Positions 53,864 to 62,194 of a DNA stretch of 64,000 nt are shown here, piece by piece. Both the position numbers and the translations under genes were made by a program. Under the pieces are notes generated by a model. That model did no database searches, had not been told where the DNA came from, and saw nothing but the letters and a program-made list of their open reading frames with translations. Source of the stretch: Myxococcota bacterium (lineage in GTDB: Bacteria > Myxococcota_A > UBA9160 > UBA4427); assembly GCA_028278345.1 (NCBI GenBank), contig JANQEL010000290.1, positions 37,098 to 101,097 on the forward strand. The letters run 5' to 3'. Each line of letters begins with the position of its first letter. Within the stretch, counting starts at the first letter, position 1.

Positions 53864-54211
53864 CGACCTCCCACCCTGGGTGGGGGCCGACTTGAAATGC
53901 GCGGGGTCGATCCGGCTGGCTTCGGGCTTGCTCGATCTGATGCGCGCGGCCGCACCTTAATGAAGTTGACATTCGTTTTCAATATCTCTAGGATGATCTC
54001 CGCCAGCCAGCGAGCTCTCCGCTCTCGAGCCAGCGCCAAGCGAGGCCGCGATCCCCCGCCTGCTCCGAACTCCGGGGTCGGCATCGGACCCGGCCCTTGC
54101 TCGACGTGATCGCGAGAGCCATCGCCCGAGCTCGGCCCGGCCCGGCCCAGGGGCGCCCTCCTCGCAGTCCTCCCGTCCAGCGCGACGGCCCTTGCGAAGG
54201 AATCACGCCCC
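53864..54211. other. Divergent iron-island control region
   Basis: 348 bases between the receptor gene and hutX. It contains the Fur-like box and a good plus-strand promoter (separate entry). The remaining 200 bases before hutX hold no further genes that I can support; they form a long GC-rich 5' leader. Confidence 0.5.
53960..53994. promoter_or_regulatory. Fur-like box plus TTGACA-17-TAGGAT promoter
   Basis: TTGACA at 53966-53971, a 17-base spacer and TAGGAT at 53989-53994 form a strong sigma-70-type promoter towards hutX-hmuTUV. The -35 lies inside ATGAAGTTGACATTCGTTTTC, whose reverse complement matches the bfd element at 17 of 21 bases. On the minus strand TTGAAA-17-TAAGGT could drive the receptor gene. 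A repressor bound here would block both. Confidence 0.65.
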
Positions 54212-54631
54212 ATGAGCAACGAGACACCCACGGACCGCTGGAGTGCGGCGCGTCTGTTCAACGAACTGCGCGCCCTCGGCGACCTGCGCGTGATCTCGGT
54301 CTCCGGGCCGAGTGTGTTCGAAGCGATCTGCCAGGTCGGAGCCTTCGAGATCGCGTCGGGACACCTGAACATCATCACCGACGCCTACCACTGGCACCTC
54401 GGGCTCGAGGGCTTCGGGCATCTGCGAAGCCACGACGAGACGCACAAGCGCTCGGGCCGACGCGTCCTCTACTTCGAACTGAGCAAAGACGCCGAGGCCA
54501 CGCCCTTCCTGCGCATCTATCTATACCGGCCGCCGCAGGCGGAGTTCGATCCCGAAGCACTCGCGCTCTTCTCGAAGCTGCACGAAGCCCTGGGCCAGGG
54601 CGTGGATGTCGTCGCGGAGGAAGGCGAATGA
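54212..54631 (+). CDS. hutX: HutX/ChuX-like cytosolic heme carrier
   Basis: 139 aa. The text VFEAICQVGAFEIASGHLNIITDAYHWHLGLEGFGHLRSHDETHKRSGRRVLYFEL...FLRIYLYR parallels ChuX/HutX: a GxxN segment, a His-containing strand, the 'I.FF....' strand and the terminal 'KIFLGR'-like strand. These proteins accept heme from the importer and buffer or hand it on. The match is by eye and the family is divergent. It leads the plus-strand heme operon, and its stop overlaps hmuT by ATGA. Confidence 0.62.
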   Translation: MSNETPTDRWSAARLFNELRALGDLRVISVSGPSVFEAICQVGAFEIASGHLNIITDAYHWHLGLEGFGHLRSHDETHKRSGRRVLYFELSKDAEATPFLRIYLYRPPQAEFDPEALALFSKLHEALGQGVDVVAEEGE

Positions 54632-55545
54632 GGGGCTTCGCTTCGCGCGCACGCACGATCGTCGTCGCGTTTTCGCTCATGGTCGTTTCGACGACCGCTG
54701 CAGCAGAAGAGGCACGCCTTCGCGTCGCCACCCTGCTCCCGCTGGCTGAAGATGCCCTCGCCCACGCGGAGAACGTTCGCGTCGTCGCCACCATCCGTCG
54801 CGACCTGCACCGCCCTGTGGCCGAAGGGCTGGAAGACCTCGGTTCGCCTCACAGCCCCAACCTGGAAGCGCTGGCGCGTTCGCGCGCGCAACTCGTGATC
54901 GGCGATCCGCACATCCACGCCGTGTTCGCGCGGAAGATCGAAGCCCTCGGCGCGGAGATGTTCCTGCTCGATTCGAGTGGCGTGGAAGCCACCCTGCGTT
55001 CGCTCCTCGAGCTCGCCGAGCACGTCGATGCCAGTCAGGCCATCGCGGCGCGGATCGAAGAAGTCCGTTCGACGATCGACGCCTTGAAACTCGAAGCACC
55101 GGTAAAGGTGCTGTTGCTATTCGGTCGCCCGGGCGCGTTCTACGTCGTGAGCAACCGCGCCTGGCTCGGCGACCTCGCAAGCCAGCTCGGCTTCGTGAAC
55201 CTCGCACCCGAAACCGGGTCCGAGCGCATTTCCGGCTACATCGCTGTGAACGACGAAGCCCTGATGATGCTCGAACCCGATCTCGTCGCACTCGTCGCGC
55301 ATGGCGATCCGCGCAAGATCGAAGCCGAACTGCGCGACAAGACCCGCGCCGACGGGCCGTGGGCTTCTCTCGGACGCGCGCGTCTCGGCATCCACGCCCT
55401 CTCCCCCGCCCTCTTCAGCGTGAACCCGGGGCTGGGGCTCGACTCCTCGGCAGCCGCACTGATTTCGCTCGTGAAGCCCGATGCGACGCCGCAGGTCTCG
55501 GCCGGGCCCGCACCCCGGGGCGGGCATGCTGGCGCCGGAGAATGA
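54628..55545 (+). CDS. hmuT: Periplasmic heme/iron-binding protein of ABC importer
   Basis: 305 aa, hidden in a longer ORF-track frame. Signal peptide (TIVVAFSLMVVSTTAAAEE). BtuF/HmuT-type fold: RVATLLPLAEDALAHAENVRVV, LGSPHSPNLEALARSRAQLVIGD, ILLFGRPGAFYVV-like centre (VLLLFGRPGAFYVVSNRAWLGDLASQLGFVNLA), and MMLEPDLVALVAHGDP. Context (hutX, hmuU, hmuV, hemP, receptor) argues for heme over siderophore or B12. ATG 54628 and the hmuU overlap indicate tight translational coupling. Confidence 0.82.
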   Translation: MRGFASRARTIVVAFSLMVVSTTAAAEEARLRVATLLPLAEDALAHAENVRVVATIRRDLHRPVAEGLEDLGSPHSPNLEALARSRAQLVIGDPHIHAVFARKIEALGAEMFLLDSSGVEATLRSLLELAEHVDASQAIAARIEEVRSTIDALKLEAPVKVLLLFGRPGAFYVVSNRAWLGDLASQLGFVNLAPETGSERISGYIAVNDEALMMLEPDLVALVAHGDPRKIEAELRDKTRADGPWASLGRARLGIHALSPALFSVNPGLGLDSSAAALISLVKPDATPQVSAGPAPRGGHAGAGE

Positions 55546-56564
55546 GCTCGCTCTTGTGGCAGGTGCGCTCGCGTACCGAGATCGCCATGGCGAAACCGTG
55601 GGCGTGGAGCGCGGTGGCGAGCCTCGTTCTGCTTGCGGCTGCGTTGCTCGCGGCGACACAAGGTGTGGCCGGCCTGTCGCTCCCCGGCTTGTTCGCGGTG
55701 TTGGCGAACGCGGACGAGCCGATGCATCGCGTCTTGTGGGACGTGCGATTGCCTCGGCTGATCTGTTCGGCGGGGGTGGGCGCGTCGCTTGCGATCGCGG
55801 GCCTCTTGCTTCAGACGACCGTGCGCAACCCGCTTGCCGACCCGGGGATCCTGGGCGTCACGACGGGCGCCGGTGTCGGGGGGCTGGTGCTCCTGATCTT
55901 CTTTCCCGACCTCGCCGCAGCGCTTCCCTTCGCGGCCTTCGTCGGTGGAGTGGCCGCGGTGGCCACGGTGCTCGCGCTGGCGTGGACGAACAACAACAAC
56001 GTGGGCCCGCTCCGCATGGTGCTCTCGGGTGTGGCATTGCAGGCGATGTTGTTTGCGGTGATCGCACTGCTCACGTTCGCCTACGCCGATCGCGCGCCGG
56101 CGTTCGCGGGCTTCACGGTCGGTTCCCTGAACGGCACGGGCTGGTCGGATGCCCGCATCCTGGCCGTACCCACCCTCGCGGGTTTCGGATTGGCGTGCCT
56201 GATGATCCGCTCCCTCGACGTGCTCCTGCTCGACGACGCGTCGGCGGGAGGCCTCGGGCTCGCGGTACGTCACACGCGGATGATCGCGGCGTGCGTCGCT
56301 GCACTACTCGCGGCCGGGGCGGTGAGCGTCGCGGGGCTCGTGAGTTTCGTCGGCCTGGTGGTCCCCAACGGAATGCGCCTGCTCGTCGGGCCGACCCATG
56401 GAGCCCTGCTGCCGGCGTGCGCGATTGCGGGGGCGGCCTTGATGGTGCTCGCCGACACCGTCGCGCGAACCGTCTTGTCGCCACTCGAGCTTCCCGTGGG
56501 TGCCTTCATGGCCCTGATCGGCGGGCCCTACTTCCTCTATCTGCTGTGGAAGAAGCTGTCGTGA
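55542..56564 (+). CDS. hmuU: FecCD-type heme ABC permease
   Basis: 340 aa, about nine or ten helices. FecCD text: LWDVRLPRLICSAGVGASLAIAGLLLQTTVRNPLADPGILGVTTGAGVGGLVLL, MVLSGVALQAMLFAV, GWSDARIL, LGLAVRHTRMIAACVAALLAAGAVSVAGLVSFVGLVVPNGMRLLVGPTHGALLPACAIAGAALMVLADTVART, PVGAFMALIGGPYFLYLLWKK. The GLVVPN segment is the ATPase-coupling loop. GTGA/ATGA overlaps connect it to hmuT and hmuV. Confidence 0.92.
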   Translation: MSSLLWQVRSRTEIAMAKPWAWSAVASLVLLAAALLAATQGVAGLSLPGLFAVLANADEPMHRVLWDVRLPRLICSAGVGASLAIAGLLLQTTVRNPLADPGILGVTTGAGVGGLVLLIFFPDLAAALPFAAFVGGVAAVATVLALAWTNNNNVGPLRMVLSGVALQAMLFAVIALLTFAYADRAPAFAGFTVGSLNGTGWSDARILAVPTLAGFGLACLMIRSLDVLLLDDASAGGLGLAVRHTRMIAACVAALLAAGAVSVAGLVSFVGLVVPNGMRLLVGPTHGALLPACAIAGAALMVLADTVARTVLSPLELPVGAFMALIGGPYFLYLLWKKLS

Positions 56565-57364
56565 CCCAACTCCTCTGCGCCGAGCACATCCACGCGCGTC
56601 ACCCCGGCAGCGACTTCGACGTCCTGCGCGATGTCACCCTCGAGGTGAAGCCCGGCGAGATTCTCGCCCTGGTGGGCCCCAACGGTTCGGGCAAGTCGAC
56701 GCTGCTGTCGGTACTCGGGGGTGAGCTTCCCGCGCGCGAGGGACGCGTCACCTTGAACGGCAAGGCGATCGATCGGATTTCGCGCCGGACCTTTGCACGC
56801 TGTGTCGGGCGATTGCCCCAATCCCCCGCAACACCCGAGGGCGTCACCGTCGAGCGGCTCGTGGCCTTCGGCCGCAACCCGCACCGCGGCTGGCTCGCGA
56901 ACCCCGATACGCGCGACCGCGACATCGTGCATTCGGCGATGGCCCGCGTTTCGCTCGCCGACTTCCGCACACGACCCCTCGAGCGGCTGTCGGGTGGCGA
57001 ACGCCGAAGGGCCTGGCTCGCAATGGTCCTCGCGCAGGAGCCCGAGATCATGCTCCTCGACGAGCCTACGGCGGCGCTCGATCTGCGACATCAGCTCGAG
57101 CTCCTCGATCTGCTGGTCGAACTCAACGCCGAACGCAAGACCACGATCGTGCTCTCACTGCACGATCTCGAGCAGGCCGCCCGCATCGCAGGGCGCATCA
57201 CCGTGCTGACGCGCGGGCGCGTGTACCAGAGCGGAGCGCCCGACGTCGTGATGAACGAGGAGACGTTGCTCGATGTGTTTCGCGTACACGCGGAGATCCA
57301 GCACGACGACGCGCAGACGAAAATCCACATCCGGGGTCCCGGCGATCCCATTCGAACGTTCTGA
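56561..57364 (+). CDS. hmuV: Heme ABC transporter ATP-binding protein
   Basis: 267 aa. Walker A GPNGSGKSTLL, Q-loop LPQSPATPEG, signature LSGGERRRAWLAMVLAQ, Walker B IMLLDEPTAALD and H-loop LHDLEQA. It powers HmuTU. GTG 56561 overlaps the hmuU stop. The ORF track places it inside a 627-aa frame starting at 55481, most of which is a shadow of hmuU. Confidence 0.93.
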   Translation: MTQLLCAEHIHARHPGSDFDVLRDVTLEVKPGEILALVGPNGSGKSTLLSVLGGELPAREGRVTLNGKAIDRISRRTFARCVGRLPQSPATPEGVTVERLVAFGRNPHRGWLANPDTRDRDIVHSAMARVSLADFRTRPLERLSGGERRRAWLAMVLAQEPEIMLLDEPTAALDLRHQLELLDLLVELNAERKTTIVLSLHDLEQAARIAGRITVLTRGRVYQSGAPDVVMNEETLLDVFRVHAEIQHDDAQTKIHIRGPGDPIRTF

Positions 57365-57394
57365 GCGCGTTCGATTCTCGACGAAAGGAAGAAC

Positions 57395-58018
57395 ATGCCC
57401 ACCACGCCTCGCCCCCTGGCCAAGGAATTCCTCGATTGGCAGGTCGCCCTGCGCCTCCACACGATGCAGGAGCGAAAAGGGGCACCCCACATGGGTGTCG
57501 TGCCCACTGTCACCGTCAAGCGACCGGGAACCGAACTCGGCGTGACGTCGCACAACATCGTGTGCGGCCTGCTCCCGCGAGAAGATCTGCTCGAAGCCAA
57601 GACCGCCGAGTTCAAGGCCCTCTACGACGAGACCTCGGGCGAAGGTGCGAAGGCGCTGTACGACCGCGGCATCGAATACCTGCTCGACTACTACCAGCAG
57701 GCCGACATCTTCGACCCCGATTCGATCACCACGATGCTCGCGGAAGACACGGCACTCGTCACCGCTCTGCGCGCCGAGCCCGCCTGTGCGCTCGTGTTCA
57801 ACGTCTTCGACACCGCCGCACCCCAACAGCTCGGCGCACCGCGCTGCCACCACATCGACGCCGTCGCGGAAGTCCTCACCGAGGGCCCCGTCTTCGACAA
57901 CGTCTGGTGGCACAACACCCTCTTCCACGGCAAGGCCAGCGAGGCCGCCGTGATCCGCTTCCGCCACCTGCGTTCCTGGGACACCTGCTTCGGTGGCCTC
58001 GAACCCCTGGTCGGATGA
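57395..58018 (+). CDS. Unknown protein inside the heme operon
   Basis: 207 aa, no family recognised and no signal peptide or membrane helix. It is soluble and has several His/Trp-rich spots (GAPRCHHID, VFDNVWWHNTLFHGK, RFRHLRSWDTCF) and one early HTMQERKG. It directly follows hmuV (30 bases) with Shine-Dalgarno GAAAGGAAGAAC. The position suggests a heme-handling role, for instance a heme-binding, storage or degrading protein, but no heme-oxygenase signature is visible. Confidence 0.65.
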   Translation: MPTTPRPLAKEFLDWQVALRLHTMQERKGAPHMGVVPTVTVKRPGTELGVTSHNIVCGLLPREDLLEAKTAEFKALYDETSGEGAKALYDRGIEYLLDYYQQADIFDPDSITTMLAEDTALVTALRAEPACALVFNVFDTAAPQQLGAPRCHHIDAVAEVLTEGPVFDNVWWHNTLFHGKASEAAVIRFRHLRSWDTCFGGLEPLVG

Positions 58019-58098
58019 ATTCCAACAACCTGCCCGCCAGCGCTAGCAAGCCAGCTGCAATCCGGGCCCCGAGGGCCCGCTCCCCGAAAGGAAACGAG

Positions 58099-58791
58099 AT
58101 GATGATGAAACGTCTGTTGAGAACCTTTTACGCTGCGCTGCTCCTGTGCTGGGGGATGTCTGCGTCTGCTGCGACGGTGCCGTATACCGAGCACTTCACG
58201 AGCAACAACGCGCTGTGGGAAGACACGAACAACAACCCGGCCACCTGGGTCGCGAGCGGCGGCCCCGACGACAGCGCGTACCTGAGCACCACGTTCAACT
58301 ATTTCGGCTTCACGTCCCCCTTTGGCGGCGGGCCGGTGACCCATCGTGCTACCGGTGCCGACGGGGCCAGCTTCGGTTCGTTCATCGGTGATTGGTTGAG
58401 CGAAGGCGTCGACGAACTCTCGCTCTGGGTGCGGCACGACGCACCCGAGGACCTCGCGTTCTTCATGCGTGTGGCAGGCCCCGCCAACTTTCCGGGCGCG
58501 GTGATCGCCAGCCCCGTGAGTGTCACCAGCAACACGTGGACGCAGCTCAGCTTCGACATCAACCCCGCCAACCCGCTCTGCACGCCCGAAGGCGGCACGT
58601 GCGCATCGGCGCTCGCGACCGTCTTCAACCTGCAGTTCGGCACGAGCGCGCCGGTGGGCCTGACGGATGACAACGTCGACTACAACATCGATATCGACAT
58701 GGTGTCGATCGAGCCGGTTCCGGAACCGGGTACGGCCACCCTCATGATGCTTGGCCTGATGGGCCTCGCGCGCGCGGGTCGCAAGCGTTAG
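58099..58791 (+). CDS. PEP-CTERM sorting-tagged secreted protein
   Basis: 230 aa. Signal peptide (LLRTFYAALLLCWGMSASA) and a canonical C-terminal PEP-CTERM tag: VPEPGTATLMMLGLMGLARAGRKR (VPEP, helix, basic end). The body looks like a jelly-roll or binding domain with Asn- and Asp-rich loops (NNALWEDTNNNPATWVASGGPDD, VSVTSNTWTQLSFDINPANP). Such tags direct exosortase/archaeosortase processing to the cell surface. ATG 58099 follows AAGGAAACGAG. Its location in a heme-import operon is unusual. No exosortase gene is in this window. Confidence 0.85.
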   Translation: MMMKRLLRTFYAALLLCWGMSASAATVPYTEHFTSNNALWEDTNNNPATWVASGGPDDSAYLSTTFNYFGFTSPFGGGPVTHRATGADGASFGSFIGDWLSEGVDELSLWVRHDAPEDLAFFMRVAGPANFPGAVIASPVSVTSNTWTQLSFDINPANPLCTPEGGTCASALATVFNLQFGTSAPVGLTDDNVDYNIDIDMVSIEPVPEPGTATLMMLGLMGLARAGRKR

Positions 58792-58872
58792 TTGGCGCGT
58801 CGCGGGTGGGGATCACACACCCCGCCCGCGACAGCCTTTCCACTTCTATCCGACCGATCGACGAGGAACCTG

Positions 58873-59103
58873 ATGAGCGCATCGACCGAGATCAAGCAGT
58901 TCAACGCATGCCAGCACGAATCCCTCTCCGAAGGCCAGGGGTGCATGGTGACGCGATGCACCTGCGGTCACCTCCACCTTCGAATCGGCGTGCTCACGCT
59001 TCGTCTGACACCCAAGCAATTGGCAGACATGGCGTCTACGCTCGTCCGTGCCGCGGGCCGCGTCGAGTGCGAGACGGAGGCGCGTCCGCAGTATCTGTGC
59101 TGA
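58873..59103 (+). CDS. Small Cys/His-rich protein in the heme operon
   Basis: 76 aa. Cys and His cluster near the start (FNACQHESLSEGQGCMVTRCTCGHLHLRIG), followed by a leucine-rich amphipathic segment (VLTLRLTPKQLADMASTLVRAAGR) and a terminal Cys. No family is recognised. The CxC-GHLHL text could bind a metal or heme. ATG 58873 has GAGGAACCTG upstream; the ORF-track start is 27 codons upstream. It is flanked on the same strand by the PEP-CTERM gene and the flavin oxidoreductase. Confidence 0.6.
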   Translation: MSASTEIKQFNACQHESLSEGQGCMVTRCTCGHLHLRIGVLTLRLTPKQLADMASTLVRAAGRVECETEARPQYLC

Positions 59104-59153
59104 CGCCATCCGGAACCCTCTCGCGGTTCGGATGAAGATCCAGGGGGACTGAA

Positions 59154-60497
59154 ATGAAGAGTGTCTGCGTGGTGGGTGCAGGTCCCGCGGGGCTCGTCGC
59201 GACGAAGACACTCGCGCTGGCGGGTCTCGACGTCAGCTGCTTCGAACTGTCGAGTGAGATCGGGGGGCACTGGAAGCTCGACAATCCGAGTGGAAGATCC
59301 GCCGCGTACCACTCCCTCGAGACCAACACCACCAAGGCGATGAGTCGTCTCTCCGACTATGAAATGCCCGAGGAGTGGGAGGAGTTCTCTCCCTACGACC
59401 GGGTGCACGAGTGGTTCGAGAGTTACATCGATCACTTCGGCTTTCGCGATCGGATCCATCTCGGCGTCGAGGTGCTCGAGGCGACAGCCAGGGAGCCGTC
59501 CGGATGGAGCGTCGAGTTGCGCGACGCGAACGGCGAGACCACGACGCGCGAGTTCGACGCTCTGGTGGCCTGTAGCGGGAGCTACTGGTCGCCGAAGATC
59601 CCTGAGCTCGTCGGCGACGTCGAAGGAGAAGCCTTCCACGCGCAGCAGTACCGCGGCCCCGAAGAGCCGGTCTCCACGCGCGATCGGCGAGTCGTCGTCG
59701 TCGGCAACGGCAACACGGGTTGCGAGATCGCCTGCGAAATGGCCGCCGCGGGAGCCCAGAGCGTCGAGCTGTCGGCGCGCAGCGGCACCTGGATCATGCC
59801 CAAGCGAATCGACGGGCGTCCCGCCGCCGCTTCGGCTCCGATGATGAGCCCCTTCGACGAAGTGCCCGCGCTGCTTCGCTTCCTGCCCCGGCGTTGGCGC
59901 GAAGATCTCTTCGCCTGGCTCGGCACGAAGATGATGAAGCGGATGATGGGCGATCGCATGAAGCGTCTCGTCGAGCTGGGCATGCCGGAGCCCCCGGCCA
60001 ACCCGCTGGACAAGCGCGCCACCGTCTGTGACCCCCTGCTCGACTCCCTCGAGTCGGGCGCGGTCGTGGCTCGTCCCGGCATCGAACGGGTCGAGGGCAA
60101 GGAGATCATCTACACCGACGGTTCACGCTCGAACGCCGACGTCTTGATCTTCGCCACCGGGTACCACCTTCGGTACCCGTACCTGGACGAAGAGTGGGTC
60201 GACACCCGCGACGACGATCTATCGCTCTTCCTCGGGACGATGCACCCCGAGCGCCACGATCTGTTCATCGTTGGCGTCAGTCGTCCCACCGGTGCGTTCT
60301 GGCCGATCGCCGAAATGCACGCGCAGTTCGCAGCCGCGCTCTTGAGCGGTCGCTACGCGCTACCGGGTGCGCGCGAAATCGAGAAACACACCCAGCCCAT
60401 TCTCGGCCGCCGGGCATTCAATCCCGCGCTCTATGGCCTTGCGATGCGCGAGGAACTCGAGCGCGGCGCGCGCAGGGCGGACCGCGCGGCGCGTTGA
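59154..60497 (+). CDS. Flavin-containing monooxygenase-like NAD(P)H enzyme
   Basis: 447 aa. FAD site VVGAGPAGLVATKTLALAGLDVSCFELSSEIGG, the FMO-type FHAQQY segment (EGEAFHAQQYRGP), NADPH site VVVVGNGNTGCEIACEMA, and LIFATGYHLRYPYL. Class B flavin monooxygenases oxygenate soft nucleophiles or ketones, and the substrate here is unknown. It is the last gene of the plus-strand iron/heme arm, before a bidirectional hairpin. Possible roles include siderophore-like amine hydroxylation or heme/tetrapyrrole chemistry, but nothing in the sequence decides. Confidence 0.82.
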   Translation: MKSVCVVGAGPAGLVATKTLALAGLDVSCFELSSEIGGHWKLDNPSGRSAAYHSLETNTTKAMSRLSDYEMPEEWEEFSPYDRVHEWFESYIDHFGFRDRIHLGVEVLEATAREPSGWSVELRDANGETTTREFDALVACSGSYWSPKIPELVGDVEGEAFHAQQYRGPEEPVSTRDRRVVVVGNGNTGCEIACEMAAAGAQSVELSARSGTWIMPKRIDGRPAAASAPMMSPFDEVPALLRFLPRRWREDLFAWLGTKMMKRMMGDRMKRLVELGMPEPPANPLDKRATVCDPLLDSLESGAVVARPGIERVEGKEIIYTDGSRSNADVLIFATGYHLRYPYLDEEWVDTRDDDLSLFLGTMHPERHDLFIVGVSRPTGAFWPIAEMHAQFAAALLSGRYALPGAREIEKHTQPILGRRAFNPALYGLAMREELERGARRADRAAR

Positions 60498-60510
60498 GGC
60501 GCGCGAACAG

Positions 60511-60545
60511 GAGCGCCGCCGCAAGCGAGGCCTGCGACGGCGCTC
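60511..60545. terminator. Convergent hairpin terminator
   Basis: GAGCGCCG pairs with CGGCGCTC, then CGCA with TGCG after a single mismatch, leaving a loop of about nine bases. It sits 14 bases after the flavoprotein stop and about 33 bases before the stop of the opposing PhoX-like gene, a natural bidirectional terminator. No U-tract. Confidence 0.6.
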
Positions 60546-60577
60546 GGTCCTAGCTTCCGTGACCTTTCCCGCGAGGG

Positions 60578-62164
60578 TTAGTCGCGCTTCTTGCTGTAGT
60601 TCTGCTGCTTGGCCATCTCGACCAGGCAGCCCTTCGTCGTATCCCAGTTGTCGATGATCTTGCGGATGCCCGCGCGGCGGAGCTGCCGCACGAAGCGCTT
60701 GTCGGCCACGCGCTTTACGTCGAACTTCCACAATGCGTCACCGAAGCCACCGGGTACCTCGTCGAGATCCGTGCTAGCGGGGTGCTGCACGTTGACCACG
60801 AACTGGGTGGGCTTGAGCGGGTTGAAGATCATGCCCGTCGCCTCCGAGCCCGCCACGCGGACGCTCATGAAGTGGTCGATCGACTCTGCCACGCCGTCGC
60901 CGTCGGTGTCGCGCGCGAACCAGATGTCGCCACCGGTCGACGAACCGTTGGGCGCATCTTCGATGATGTAGATGTTGCCCAGCGCGTCCTGCGCGAGGTT
61001 GTCGGGACTGTTCAGCACACCCGTGGTCGGCTCGAAGCCCTCGTTGGTGGGCGTCGTGGGGCCGGCGAAGAGACGCACATAGGCGTTCTCGTCGTCGAGC
61101 AGTTCGACCGAGTAGACCGAGGTCTCCGACGTGGCGGTGAAGTACATGACTTCGTTGCCGTTGGCGAGGCGACCGATCTCCATGTCCTCGGGGCGGCCGT
61201 ACGGCGCACCGTTGACTTCGTCCGCGGCCGGGCGGCCACCGCGCGTGTCGACGTTGCTGCGCGGGTCGTTGGTCGGGCCGTTGCGGAAGGGGTCGACCGA
61301 GGTCAGCGGCGTGCCATCGGCGTCCGTGATCGGAACCCAGGTCGCAGGGCCGGTGCGGGGCTGACCGACGTTGCTCGGATCCGAGAAGTAGTCGGCCGGG
61401 TTGCCCGCAAAGGCGTCCACGGTCAGCACAAAGGTCTGGCCTTTCGTGTAGTCACCCTTCTCGGGCATCACGAACTTGTAGATCGAACCCGATCGCCATT
61501 CGTCGACGAAGTAGAGGGTCTGGCCGTCGGCGCTGAAGCGCAGACCCTCGTGGGCGACGTTCGCGATGCTCTCGAGCTCGCGAACCTCGATGTCCTCGAC
61601 CGGCGCGTAGGGGTTCATCGTCTCCATCAGGCGGCCCTCGCCCGACCATTCCTCGCCGCTGAACACGGTGCAGTTGTCGGTAAAGGTTGCCGGGTCGAAG
61701 GCGGCCCAGTCGTTGCTCCAATCGCCGAGGGCGCCCTGTCCGTCACCGGCCCAGAGCAGCTCGTTCTTGTCCTTCCAGGTGTCGTAGCGGCTGACACCGG
61801 CCGACCAGGGCGATTCGTGCGGGTTGTAGATGTAGCGACTGGTCGGATCGAAGGCCGCCATGTCCCACATCGACTGCGCCGCACCGGCGGAGACATCCTG
61901 CTCGCCACTGCCCGGCACGGAGATGTCGGGGGCGCGGCCCACGCTCTGCGAGGGATCGGCCTCGATCTCCTTCATGCTGGTGAGGTTCTTCTGCGAGACC
62001 CCGGCGGGAATCACCCAGGGTGCGAAGATTTCTTCGTCGCTGTTCGGAGCCGTGACCGGCGCCGATTCCGTCAGCGGCGTAAAGAACGTGTCTGTGCCCG
62101 CGTGGGCGATCGAGGCACTTGCCGCGATCGCCGTGGCGAACAGCCAGGGAGAAACTCTCCTCAT
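60578..62164 (-). CDS. PhoX/DUF839-like secreted protein
   Basis: 528 aa with a signal peptide (LFATAIAASASIAHA). Beta-propeller text with acidic loops: NVAHEGLRFSADGQTLYFVDEWRSGSIYKFVMPE, GAPYGRPEDMEIGRLANGNEVMYFTATSETSVYSVEL, and LNSPDNLAQDALGNIYIIEDAPNGSSTGGDIWFARDTDGDGVAESIDHF. These resemble the PhoX (DUF839) alkaline phosphatase family with Ca/Fe-binding Glu/Asp residues. Phosphatase activity is not proven by motifs visible here. It follows the di-heme protein by about 30 bases on the same strand. Confidence 0.75.
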   Translation of the reverse strand: MRRVSPWLFATAIAASASIAHAGTDTFFTPLTESAPVTAPNSDEEIFAPWVIPAGVSQKNLTSMKEIEADPSQSVGRAPDISVPGSGEQDVSAGAAQSMWDMAAFDPTSRYIYNPHESPWSAGVSRYDTWKDKNELLWAGDGQGALGDWSNDWAAFDPATFTDNCTVFSGEEWSGEGRLMETMNPYAPVEDIEVRELESIANVAHEGLRFSADGQTLYFVDEWRSGSIYKFVMPEKGDYTKGQTFVLTVDAFAGNPADYFSDPSNVGQPRTGPATWVPITDADGTPLTSVDPFRNGPTNDPRSNVDTRGGRPAADEVNGAPYGRPEDMEIGRLANGNEVMYFTATSETSVYSVELLDDENAYVRLFAGPTTPTNEGFEPTTGVLNSPDNLAQDALGNIYIIEDAPNGSSTGGDIWFARDTDGDGVAESIDHFMSVRVAGSEATGMIFNPLKPTQFVVNVQHPASTDLDEVPGGFGDALWKFDVKRVADKRFVRQLRRAGIRKIIDNWDTTKGCLVEMAKQQNYSKKRD

Positions 62165-62194
62165 CTTCCTGCTCCTTGCTCGTGGGAATGACTG

